From positions 74,956 to 138,955 of the forward strand of contig JAOAEQ010000004.1 in NCBI GenBank assembly GCA_026416715.1: DNA of 64,000 nt. The letters are read 5' to 3'. The stretch is from a bacterium (GTDB taxonomy: Bacteria > UBP4 > UBA4092 > JAOAEQ01). Of this stretch, positions 1-7,139 are shown piece by piece. Each line of letters starts with the position of its first letter. Positions within the stretch are counted from its first letter, which is position 1. The notes beneath the pieces were generated by a model. The model did not search any database, was not told the DNA's origin, and worked only from the letters and a program-made list of their open reading frames with translations. The translations under genes were made by a program, and so were the position numbers.

Positions 1-2
1 AT

Positions 3-482
3 CTCACCACGGCTAGCGAATATCTTGATATCGCGAAACCACAAATGGTTATCTCGATTCCGGAAGGGTCGTGGGGAGAAGGTGGATTCCATTATATCTG
101 GTTAAATGAATGGACTACGTGGACTTGGAAACATATCTATGATGCTGAAATCGAAATGCAGGATTTGTTAGAACTATATAGTCGAACGCAACGTCCAGCA
201 TTACAAGAAGTATTAAAACAAGCAGCTCGGGAATTGTTATTACTGCAAAGTTCAGACTGGCAGTTTTTAATTTCGACATGGTCAGCGCGAGATTATGCGG
301 AGATGCGGGTAAGTGAACATTATACCAATTTCGCTCGGTTGCGGGATTTAGCGATTCGAATTGGTGAAGGTGAAGAAATTGATGCTGGAGAATGGATATT
401 TTTGCAGGATTGTCAGAAGCAGAACCGGATATTCCCGGAAATAGACTTAAATTGGTTTAAAAACGTTGAATATCCCGCGTAG
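3..482 (+). CDS. GH57 alpha-glucan branching enzyme-type protein, C-terminal fragment
   Basis: The reading frame is open from the left edge of the window, so only the last ~159 residues are visible and the true start lies upstream. The segment beginning with TASEYL and then PEGSWGEGG, a Trp-rich stretch (WLNEWTTWTWKHIYDAE) and a helical tail matches the C-terminal (DUF1957-type) region of GH57 alpha-1,4-glucan branching enzymes/amylases. These cytosolic enzymes transfer glucan segments during glycogen-type polymer synthesis. The catalytic Glu and Asp lie outside the window, so activity cannot be judged. No terminator follows; the next gene starts 142 bases downstream. Confidence 0.75.
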   Translation, partial: LTTASEYLDIAKPQMVISIPEGSWGEGGFHYIWLNEWTTWTWKHIYDAEIEMQDLLELYSRTQRPALQEVLKQAARELLLLQSSDWQFLISTWSARDYAEMRVSEHYTNFARLRDLAIRIGEGEEIDAGEWIFLQDCQKQNRIFPEIDLNWFKNVEYPA

Positions 483-624
483 ATAAAAATAGTACGCTAA
501 AGGGTAGAAGGTTATCTATGACATTAAATATAGTTGTTGAGTCGGGTAAAGAAAAAAGACGGATTTGCGAGAAGCAGGTTTTTTTAGTATGATATATAGT
601 TCGATGAAGGAGTATAAATAGTAT

Positions 625-1083
625 ATGAAAATCGCGAATATCCTGCAAGAGAATCTCATCAATCTTAATATCCAAAGTAAAGAGAAATTAGACGCTATAA
701 AAGAATTAGTTGACCTGGTTGCGAGCGCAAAAGAAATAACTGATAAAGAAGAATTTCTTAAAACCATAATTGAACGAGAAGAATTGGAAACGACGGGTAT
801 TGGGGATGGCATCGCGATTCCCCATGGAAGAACGGATACGATTAAAGAGTTAGTGATAGCGTTCGGTCGGTCGGAAACTGGGGTAGACTTTAAATCGTTA
901 GATAACAATCCTGCGTATCTGTTGTTCCTCATTGCGTCACCGCAGAATGCGAGTGGTATCTATTTAAGAACGTTAGCGAAAATATCGCGTCTGCTTAAAA
1001 ACTACGATTTTCGTCGAGCGCTACGCGCGGCGAAAACTCCGAAAGAGATTATTGAATTATTTAATATTGCTGAACAAGAATAA
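625..1083 (+). CDS. PTS EIIA-type (PtsN/fructose family) phosphocarrier protein
   Basis: This 152-residue protein has the length and fold signature of a single PTS EIIA domain of the fructose/Ntr class. The phosphoryl-accepting histidine is H67 in the motif GIAIPHGR, which matches the family active site. An AAGGAG box lies 12 bases upstream of the ATG. No EIIB/EIIC genes sit nearby, so by analogy with PtsN it is more likely a regulatory phosphoprotein (metabolism, potassium or nitrogen signalling) than part of a sugar permease. It is followed after 3 bases by the zinc-ribbon gene, which suggests co-transcription. Confidence 0.88.
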   Translation: MKIANILQENLINLNIQSKEKLDAIKELVDLVASAKEITDKEEFLKTIIEREELETTGIGDGIAIPHGRTDTIKELVIAFGRSETGVDFKSLDNNPAYLLFLIASPQNASGIYLRTLAKISRLLKNYDFRRALRAAKTPKEIIELFNIAEQE

Positions 1084-1086
1084 ATA

Positions 1087-1596
1087 ATGGAGACACAAAC
1101 CGTTTCATCAAAATCAGGACCAGCTAAACCTTCAACCATAAAAACGTTACTTACTGCAATTATTCGGTTACAAAACCTCGATTTAGAAATTGAAATCTTT
1201 GATAAAGAACTTGCCTTAACTTCCGACGAAACGAGTAGAAAAGAACTCGATGAAGTTCGTCGATCTCATCTCAAAGAACGAGAACAAGTACAAAATGTTA
1301 TTCGGAATAATATTATTAACGATTTATCGTTACTATCCCGTATTGAACGGCTCCAGAAACGATATAACGGGTTTGCGGTGGTTCCAGTGGTAGAAAATGC
1401 TTGTTATGGATGTCGCGTGATTGTGTCTTCGCGATTGATTGTTGCGCTGCAAAAAGCAGAACGGCTAGTCTATTGTGAGAATTGCGGTCGTATCCTCTAC
1501 TTACTTGACCCGCAGAAAATGGTGATTAAAGAACAACCGAAACCGAAATCAAAACGCGGGCGGAAACCGAAATATAAAACCCAGACGCCGTTATAA
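1087..1596 (+). CDS. Coiled-coil protein with C4 zinc ribbon
   Basis: A 169-residue protein with a predicted helical, charged coiled-coil region (about residues 18-95). A C4 zinc ribbon follows, with CxxC pairs at C106/C109 and C130/C133. It ends in a basic tail containing an AT-hook-like KRGRKPK. The arrangement is that of the zf-RING_7/C4-type zinc-ribbon family (PF02591-like), whose members are nucleic-acid or RNA-polymerase associated or uncharacterised. The start codon is only 3 bases after the EIIA stop and no Shine-Dalgarno is seen, which fits translational coupling. The exact function is unknown. Confidence 0.75.
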   Translation: METQTVSSKSGPAKPSTIKTLLTAIIRLQNLDLEIEIFDKELALTSDETSRKELDEVRRSHLKEREQVQNVIRNNIINDLSLLSRIERLQKRYNGFAVVPVVENACYGCRVIVSSRLIVALQKAERLVYCENCGRILYLLDPQKMVIKEQPKPKSKRGRKPKYKTQTPL

Positions 1597-1712
1597 AACC
1601 AATCCAAACCGACTATACGCTAACATATCTTCGGTTTAACATCTAAAATTCATATCAAAGAGCAGGAAAAACGAGTGAGTAATATATAAACTGAGCATTG
1701 AATAATATTGAA

Positions 1713-1741
1713 TTGAATTTCTGTGTTTTTCCGTTTATTAG
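1713..1741 (+). promoter_or_regulatory. Candidate sigma70 promoter for cstA
   Basis: TTGAAT (1713-1718) and TATTAG (1736-1741) are separated by 17 bases. The ATG at 1757 lies 15 bases after the -10 box and has no Shine-Dalgarno, so the transcript would have a leader of only about 8-9 bases. This is a moderate match. Confidence 0.4.
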
Positions 1742-1756
1742 TTCTTAAGTATCCAT

Positions 1757-3499
1757 ATGAATATCGGCATCCCACTCCTTATCGCATTACCATTATTTTG
1801 GGTCGCCTACAAATTTTATGGAAATTATCTTGCCAACAAAGTACTTGGTCTTGACCCGAATCGAATAACTCCCGCACAACAACGTAACGATGGAAGAGAT
1901 TATGTTCCGAGTAAACTCAGCGTAGTATTTGCGCATCATTTCGCTTCAATCGCCGGTGCCGGTCCGATTATCGGTCCGACGGTAGCGTTAATTTTCGGCT
2001 ATATCCCGGTCTGGTTATGGATTGTATTCGGTGGGATATTTATTGGTGCGGTGCATGATTTCACAGCTATTTTCGTTAGTTTACGAGAAGGCGGAAAGTC
2101 AATGGCAGAAGTTGCACATAAAACTTTAGGGAAACCTGGATTTGTTCTTTTTATTTCGTTTACTATCGTGATGATATTATTAGTTACCGCAGCGTTTCTC
2201 GATTTGACTGCAAAAGCACTCGGTTCATTGGTACCGATATCATTATTGCGGTTGCCGGAATCGCAAACAATGCTCTATACCCTAACGCAGGATGGCGTGG
2301 TTAAAGCGAGAATTGGCGGAATTGCATCAACTTCAGTAATCATTATGACTATATTTGCACCGGTAGCTGGATTCTTCCTCTATAAAAAAGCGGCTCGTCC
2401 ATGGATAATGTCCATAATTGCAATAGTCGTTGGTGTAACTTCAATCATTATTGGTATGTATATTCCAGTAACCATGACTCCTCGATGGTGGCAGGTGATT
2501 ATTAGCGTTTATGTATTATTTGCCGCTGGAATACCGGTCTGGTTACTATTACAACCGCGCGATTTTATTAATGTCCATATTCTATATCTTGGCATCGTTA
2601 TCTTGTTCATAGCAATAGTTAGTGGAACAGCGCTTGGACTTCAATTCAATTTCCCGATGTTTAATATTGCAGAAGGAATCCAGAACCTCGGTTGGATTTG
2701 GCCGATGTTGTTTATCACTGTCGCTTGCGGAGCGATTTCGGGGTTTCACGCTCTAGTAGCTGGCGGAACAACCTGTAAACAGGTGAGCAATGAAACTGCC
2801 GCAAAACGAGTCGGATTTGCTGGAATGCTATTAGAATCGGTTCTAGCGATATGTGCGTTTACTGCAGTTGCTGCAGGGTTATCATTTATCGATTTCAAAC
2901 AGTTTGTTTTTCCAGGAGTTGCTGGTAAGGATAACCCGATTCTAGCATTTGCAGTTGGAATGGGAACATTGCTCCATGATGGATTAGGAATCCATACTGC
3001 GTATGGGACGATATTCGGTATCCTGATGTTAGAAGGGTTCATTATCACCACGCTAGATACAGCAGTGCGTTTGAACCGATATCTTTTCGAAGAACTTTGG
3101 GGACTACTGTTTCACCGACCGGTACCACTACTTCGTTCGTATTGGTTCAATGCAGGATTATCGGTAATTTTAATGTTTTTCCTTTGTTATACGAACCAAT
3201 TTAAAGTGCTCTGGCCGATTTTTGGTACCGCAAATCAACTATTAGCTGCGTTAACGCTAATTGCTGTTTCTTCGTGGTTGTTGCTGAATGGGAAAAAGAT
3301 TTGGGTAACCATACTACCCGCATGCTTTATGATGGCAACCACAACCATCTCGCTCATCATACTGCTCACTAAAAAATATATTCCAACCCAAAACTATATT
3401 TTGATCTCAGCAGATATATTACTTCTCGCTTTATCATTTGGAGTAGTAGCTCTCGCGTTACGTAAGATTAGAAAACTACCCGTAAAAATTAGTGAATAA
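1757..3499 (+). CDS. cstA: Carbon starvation protein A (CstA family transporter)
   Basis: A 580-residue polytopic inner-membrane protein with the CstA signatures: FAHHFASIAGAGPIIGP near residue 58, then a GAVHDF motif, SGFHALVAGGTT in the middle, and IFGTANQLLAAL near the C-terminus. CstA family members take up pyruvate and/or peptides during starvation in enterobacteria. The length is intermediate between the short and long CstA forms. There is no adjacent ybdD-like small gene or two-component system. The first residues form a transmembrane helix, which supports the ATG at 1757. Confidence 0.92.
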   Translation: MNIGIPLLIALPLFWVAYKFYGNYLANKVLGLDPNRITPAQQRNDGRDYVPSKLSVVFAHHFASIAGAGPIIGPTVALIFGYIPVWLWIVFGGIFIGAVHDFTAIFVSLREGGKSMAEVAHKTLGKPGFVLFISFTIVMILLVTAAFLDLTAKALGSLVPISLLRLPESQTMLYTLTQDGVVKARIGGIASTSVIIMTIFAPVAGFFLYKKAARPWIMSIIAIVVGVTSIIIGMYIPVTMTPRWWQVIISVYVLFAAGIPVWLLLQPRDFINVHILYLGIVILFIAIVSGTALGLQFNFPMFNIAEGIQNLGWIWPMLFITVACGAISGFHALVAGGTTCKQVSNETAAKRVGFAGMLLESVLAICAFTAVAAGLSFIDFKQFVFPGVAGKDNPILAFAVGMGTLLHDGLGIHTAYGTIFGILMLEGFIITTLDTAVRLNRYLFEELWGLLFHRPVPLLRSYWFNAGLSVILMFFLCYTNQFKVLWPIFGTANQLLAALTLIAVSSWLLLNGKKIWVTILPACFMMATTTISLIILLTKKYIPTQNYILISADILLLALSFGVVALALRKIRKLPVKISE

Positions 3500-3584
3500 G
3501 GATTCGAGTATCAGCAGATCCGGCAACTTAACGTACATCGGTTACAGAAGTAGGTTATCGATAAACCGTCACCCTTGCATACCG

Positions 3585-4373
3585 TTATTCGAAGCTGGTT
3601 TCAGTACGAATTGGCGGTTGCGTTCCAGTTTGATGTGGTGCACTAGGTTGGGTAACTTCTGGGATTGGAGGAACATACTTCCAATGTGCTGGGTCGGTCT
3701 TATCGAACATACCTTTTTCCACCACTGGCGGTTCTGGTTGTTCAACTTTAGGAAGGAGAAACGACCGTTCATCAAAAATAACATAGTCAGTTTTCCCATA
3801 AGGAACAGAGTTAATCCAGCGAGTCGCTTTTCGGTTACTACCCCAATAAACGACAACATACTTTTTGGGATATAACGGGTTCGGATGAATCATAATCACG
3901 CCAATCCCATCGTTCGTAAACCGATTCTTACCCGCAACTACTGCCGGTGGGTCGATCAGTATCGGTAACTGTTTATAAATCTGTCGAATGATACTGTTTG
4001 ATGAGGGGCTCCCGTAAAGAAGTAAATGATAACTGGTTATATCCGACCAGGTTACTTCGGTATCAGCTTTATACTGTTCGTCGCGGTCTCGGCCGAGTTT
4101 CCAGAACCGTATCACATCTTCTACTGTTCGTTTCAACAACCGGGTTTCCTGAATATCGTCGGACTGAGTTCCGTAAACATATAGAAATGGTGACTGGAAC
4201 GCATCGATTATTCCAGGGATAACCGGTCGTATCGGTTCGACTGGTACCGGTGCGGGTTGTGATAGAGTTGTAGATTTCGTTAGTGGTGTTGAATTAACCT
4301 TTTTAGGTGCAGCGATACTATAAGAAACGAACATTGTTGTTGCTATAATAATCGAAATCGTTTTTTTCCGCAT
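3585..4373 (-). CDS. Secreted proline-rich protein resembling a peptidase C-terminal domain
   Basis: 262 residues. It has a signal peptide (MRKK then a hydrophobic run to about residue 22), then a Thr/Pro-rich linker, a compact domain (about 55-205) and a Pro-rich tail. The motifs LLLYGSPSSNSII, MIHPNPLYPKKYVVV and TDYVIFDER are like the segment found at the C-terminus of some secreted prolyl-oligopeptidase or esterase-type proteins of environmental bacteria. Here that segment stands alone without any alpha/beta-hydrolase core or catalytic triad. It converges with cstA (85-base gap, no clear terminator). Function unknown. Confidence 0.65.
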   Translation of the reverse strand: MRKKTISIIIATTMFVSYSIAAPKKVNSTPLTKSTTLSQPAPVPVEPIRPVIPGIIDAFQSPFLYVYGTQSDDIQETRLLKRTVEDVIRFWKLGRDRDEQYKADTEVTWSDITSYHLLLYGSPSSNSIIRQIYKQLPILIDPPAVVAGKNRFTNDGIGVIMIHPNPLYPKKYVVVYWGSNRKATRWINSVPYGKTDYVIFDERSFLLPKVEQPEPPVVEKGMFDKTDPAHWKYVPPIPEVTQPSAPHQTGTQPPIRTETSFE

Positions 4374-4490
4374 AGATGTATTCCTTTATTATTGTTATCA
4401 ATAAACAGAATGTAATTGCAGATGGATATCATGCATAAACTATCTAAAGAATATTGTATCGTAAATGTTCTAAATTGAGCAATAATGATT

Positions 4491-4520
4491 TTGACTTGCG
4501 TGATTTCTGTATGTTACGAT
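4491..4520 (+). promoter_or_regulatory. Candidate sigma70 promoter for the Crp/Fnr regulator
   Basis: TTGACT (4491-4496) and TACGAT (4515-4520) are separated by 18 bases. The downstream ATG at 4574 would have a leader of about 47 bases without an obvious Shine-Dalgarno. Confidence 0.5.
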
Positions 4521-4573
4521 AGACCAGAAAATAGAAAAAATCCGAGTTCATTTATTGTTCGTTTAGTTTCAAC

Positions 4574-5278
4574 ATGACCATCATAGCATTGTTAAAAAAG
4601 AATCCGATATTCTCCGTAGTGCCAATAAACGAACTGCGGCAATTATCGCAGCTATTCCAACACCGGAAATTTAATCGTGGACAGATTATTTTTAACGAAG
4701 GCGACGTAGCGAAATGGCTATATCTCGTTTATGATGGAAAAGTTCGGATTCTCAAAAATTCTGCTCGTGGGAAAGAATTAATGCTTGAAGTGATTTCACC
4801 CGGAGAAATTTTCGGTGGAATTGGCGTGTTTGATGGAACCACGTATCCGGCAACTGCACAAGCTATGGAACCGACAGAAGTTTTACAACTAACTCGCTAC
4901 GATTTTTTTACATTGCTCGCGAGATATCCTGCACTTGCGCAACAGGCGCTTACCTACTTCGGCCAGCGGTTAAAAGATGCGCATGAGTTGATGCGGATTA
5001 TTGCAATCGAACGCGTGCAGACGCGAATAGCGGCTATCCTTTTAAAACTTATGGAACGGGAACTTCGAGAACGGCCAAAAATCCCGAATTTTAAAGATGG
5101 GATTAAATTAAATGTTATTCTTACTCGAGCAGATATTGCGGATATGGTTGGTACCACAGTAGAAACCGCAATACGGGTTATGAGTCGATTTACAAAATCC
5201 GGTTGGATTAAAACGACTCACGGGAGAATCTCTATTCTCAATCCTACAGCTCTCCAGCAGATTGTACAGCAGAGGTAG
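4574..5278 (+). CDS. Crp/Fnr family transcription regulator (cysteine-free)
   Basis: 234 residues: an N-terminal cyclic-nucleotide-binding-type beta-barrel (about 10-120, with KFNRGQIIFNEGD and GEIFGGIGVF), a long dimerisation helix, and a C-terminal winged helix-turn-helix (about 175-228, LTRADIADMVGTTVETAIRVM). There is no cysteine at all, so it cannot carry an FNR-type Fe-S cluster. Haem, cyclic nucleotide or another ligand must be the signal if it is a sensor. It lies directly upstream of a 4Fe-4S protein and a DUF1858 protein. That neighbourhood is typical of regulators of hybrid-cluster-protein and nitrosative-stress genes (HcpR/NnrR-like), so a redox or NO role is inferred from context. 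Confidence 0.88.
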   Translation: MTIIALLKKNPIFSVVPINELRQLSQLFQHRKFNRGQIIFNEGDVAKWLYLVYDGKVRILKNSARGKELMLEVISPGEIFGGIGVFDGTTYPATAQAMEPTEVLQLTRYDFFTLLARYPALAQQALTYFGQRLKDAHELMRIIAIERVQTRIAAILLKLMERELRERPKIPNFKDGIKLNVILTRADIADMVGTTVETAIRVMSRFTKSGWIKTTHGRISILNPTALQQIVQQR

Positions 5279-5349
5279 CTTTTCCAAATCTGCCAGATAT
5301 TTTTTGCGATATGATATCCATCATATCTTTCACCACACACTTTAGCCTA

Positions 5350-5372
5350 ATATTGATGAACAACATTAATAT
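5350..5372. promoter_or_regulatory. Near-palindrome upstream of the 4Fe-4S gene, candidate regulator operator
   Basis: Two 9-base arms, ATATTGATG (5350-5358) and CATTAATAT (5364-5372), are inverted repeats with 8 of 9 positions matching, around a 5-base spacer. The site is about 25 bases upstream of the start at 5397 and just downstream of the Crp/Fnr gene, so autogenous or local control by that protein is plausible. It does not match a consensus I can name. Confidence 0.4.
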
Positions 5373-5396
5373 ATTTTGCTTATGAAAGGGCTACCC

Positions 5397-6173
5397 ATGG
5401 CAAAAATAAACCGTAAAATTATTACCATTGATGAAGAAAAATGTGACGGCTGCGGATTATGCATACCGTCCTGCCCGGAAGGAGCTTTGCAGATTGTGAA
5501 TGGAAAAGCGAAATTGGTTAAAGAGAATTTCTGTGATGGATTAGGTGCTTGTTTAGGTGAATGCCCGCAGAATGCGCTCCGAATTGAAGAGCGGATTACC
5601 GAAGAATATGATGAAGAAGGGGTTATCGCTCATATAAAAGAACAATCGCCGGAATTATTGCAGAAACATATTGCGCATCTACAGGCGCATGCTACAGAAT
5701 TACCGCTAGCACATGCTCATCCAGCGGTTGGCGGATGTCCTTCCGCGCAAATCATTCAATGGAAGACTACGCCGAAACAATCCCTTGAAAAAGTGACAGT
5801 TAATTCCGAATTACGGCAATGGCCTATCCAGCTGCATTTAGTATCTCCCTCAGCACCATATTTCCAGCATGCGGATTTGATACTCGTTGCTGATTGTGTT
5901 CCGTTCGCCTATGCGAATTTCCATCAGGATTTTCTGAAACATAACGCTATTGCTATCGCTTGTCCAAAACTGGATAATGTTCAACCGTATGGAGAGAAAA
6001 TCGTTCAGATTATCCTCCACGGGAATATCAAAAGCTTAAAAGTTGTTCATATGGAAGTGCCCTGCTGTTTCGGGTTAGTGCGAATTGCAAATGAAGCTAT
6101 CCGCAAGAGTCAGCGAAATATCCCGTTTGAAACGATTACTATTAGTATCAAAGGTGAAATCAGGAAAGAATAA
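5397..6173 (+). CDS. 4Fe-4S dicluster ferredoxin-domain protein (hybrid-cluster-associated type)
   Basis: About 258 residues. The N-terminus carries two [4Fe-4S] motifs: CDGCGLCIPSCP, and a second in which CDGLGACLGECP supplies the ligands. The rest (about 90-258) holds further cysteines (GGCPS, ADCVP, ACPKLDN, VPCCFG) resembling the C-terminal domain of ferredoxin-like proteins encoded with hybrid cluster protein. The start at 5397 is preferred over upstream TTG/ATG codons because AAAGGG lies at good spacing and the family begins MAK-like. Likely cytosolic electron transfer in redox or nitrosative stress. No hcp gene is present in the window. Confidence 0.82.
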   Translation: MAKINRKIITIDEEKCDGCGLCIPSCPEGALQIVNGKAKLVKENFCDGLGACLGECPQNALRIEERITEEYDEEGVIAHIKEQSPELLQKHIAHLQAHATELPLAHAHPAVGGCPSAQIIQWKTTPKQSLEKVTVNSELRQWPIQLHLVSPSAPYFQHADLILVADCVPFAYANFHQDFLKHNAIAIACPKLDNVQPYGEKIVQIILHGNIKSLKVVHMEVPCCFGLVRIANEAIRKSQRNIPFETITISIKGEIRKE

Positions 6174-6229
6174 AATAGGGATTGATAGTTTACCCCGTAT
6201 TCTTATCATTGGAAGGAGGAGACCGAATT

Positions 6230-6451
6230 ATGCCAGACACCACGTTTAAAATAACCAAGAATACCGTTATCGGCGAAATATTGAAAGTGTGTCCGGAAGC
6301 GGAACGAGTGATAGCGAAATATTTTGGTACCGCTTGTTTCAGCTGCCCGGGGATGAAAATGGAATCAATTGAATTCGGGGCAATGATGCATAATCTTGAC
6401 CCAAATCTCATTGTTGCGGAAATTAATGCTATTCTAAAAAAACAGAAATAA
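6230..6451 (+). CDS. DUF1858 / hybrid-cluster-associated redox disulfide protein
   Basis: 73 residues starting at the ATG at 6230, which is preceded by a very strong GGAAGGAGGA. It is a single DUF1858 domain with C21 and a redox-type pair C36-F-S-C39 followed by PGMKMES. This small family commonly accompanies hybrid cluster protein genes and probably acts as a thiol-disulfide or metal carrier. It lies 56 bases after the 4Fe-4S gene, so the two are probably one transcript under the Crp/Fnr regulator. Confidence 0.85.
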   Translation: MPDTTFKITKNTVIGEILKVCPEAERVIAKYFGTACFSCPGMKMESIEFGAMMHNLDPNLIVAEINAILKKQK

Positions 6452-6510
6452 GCTACCCGCAAATTTTATCTTCAGAATTCAAATGCTCTTATAAAATTTT
6501 TATAGAAAAA

Positions 6511-6539
6511 TTGACATTATAGATTGTATGATATATAAT
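6511..6539 (+). promoter_or_regulatory. Full-consensus sigma70 promoter for hicBA
   Basis: TTGACA (6511-6516) and TATAAT (6534-6539) with a 17-base spacer form an exact consensus promoter. It lies 37 bases upstream of the hicB ATG at 6577. Strong constitutive promoters repressed by the antitoxin are usual for type II toxin-antitoxin loci. Confidence 0.75.
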
Positions 6540-6576
6540 AATTTTTAGGAGTTTAAATGAAGTAGAGGAGTTTTTC

Positions 6577-6768
6577 ATGGATACAAAAAAATATGTTTAT
6601 TGGCAAGATGAGGATATGTGGCTAGGATATTTAGAAGAGTATCCAGACTATATGACTCAAGGAGAGACACTAGAGGAACTTCAGGAAAATTTAAAGGATT
6701 TATATAAGGAATTAACAAGTGGGTTGATTCCGTGTGTTCGTAGAGTTGCGGAGCTAGAACTGGCATGA
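6577..6768 (+). CDS. hicB: HicB-type antitoxin
   Basis: 63 residues with the partial RNase-H-like fold of short HicB antitoxins: YVYWQDEDMWLGYLEEYPDYMTQGETLEELQENLKDL. The EYPDYMTQGETLEEL stretch is the family hallmark. There is no C-terminal helix-turn-helix or ribbon-helix-helix extension, so this is a short HicB that may not repress DNA by itself. An AGAGGAG box lies upstream of the ATG. The stop overlaps the hicA start (ATGA at 6765), and HicB precedes HicA, the less common gene order. Confidence 0.88.
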   Translation: MDTKKYVYWQDEDMWLGYLEEYPDYMTQGETLEELQENLKDLYKELTSGLIPCVRRVAELELA

Positions 6769-6947
6769 AACGAATCGATTTAATCCGGCAAATCGAAGCT
6801 ATGGGTTGCATTTTTATTCGACATGGAGGGAAACATGATTGGTATCAAAACCCTAGAACACGAGCTGCGCAACCGATCCCTAGACATAAAGATATCAATG
6901 ATAACCTAGCCAAACATATTATTAAGATGCTAAAAGATTCATCTTAG
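6765..6947 (+). CDS. hicA: HicA-type mRNA interferase toxin
   Basis: 60 residues with a dsRBD-like fold. The motif RHGGKHDWY contains the catalytic histidine (H24), and a PIPRHKDINDNLAKHII tail is characteristic of HicA. It cleaves mRNA independently of the ribosome and is neutralised by HicB. It overlaps hicB by 4 bases. The key residue is intact, so the toxin is probably functional. Confidence 0.9.
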   Translation: MKRIDLIRQIEAMGCIFIRHGGKHDWYQNPRTRAAQPIPRHKDINDNLAKHIIKMLKDSS

Positions 6948-6965
6948 TAAGAAGGAAGGTGTTAT

Positions 6966-7139
6966 ATGTATTACTTTATTTACCACGATAAAGTAACTCC
7001 TGCAGCGAAACTCCATAAAGAAACTTGCGGAGCCTGTAAAGGTGGTCGTGGCATGCATGGACATCAGAAACTTGACGAGAATGAGTGGTATGGTCCATTT
7101 AGCAACATTCAGCAAGCCATTAACTCAGCCCAAGTATGA
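6966..7139 (+). CDS. 57-residue Cys/His protein coupled to a DNA glycosylase-like gene
   Basis: The ATG at 6966 follows GAAGGAAGG at good spacing and encodes 57 residues ending at the TGA at 7137-7139. The ATG of the next gene overlaps that stop (ATGA). Visible features are an aromatic start (MYYFIYHD), H17, a C21-G-A-C24 pair followed by KGGRGMHGH, and a C-terminal WYGPFSNIQQAINSA. The pattern of aromatic strand, His, CxxC, GxGxH and WxGPF recalls a small uncharacterised family that I cannot name. It probably binds a metal. Confidence 0.7.
   Translation: MYYFIYHDKVTPAAKLHKETCGACKGGRGMHGHQKLDENEWYGPFSNIQQAINSAQV

Noticed and set aside
3492-4222. Plus-strand open frames opposite the secreted protein at 3585-4373
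   Set aside because: They have no Shine-Dalgarno or recognisable domain, and the minus-strand frame has a signal peptide and conserved motifs.
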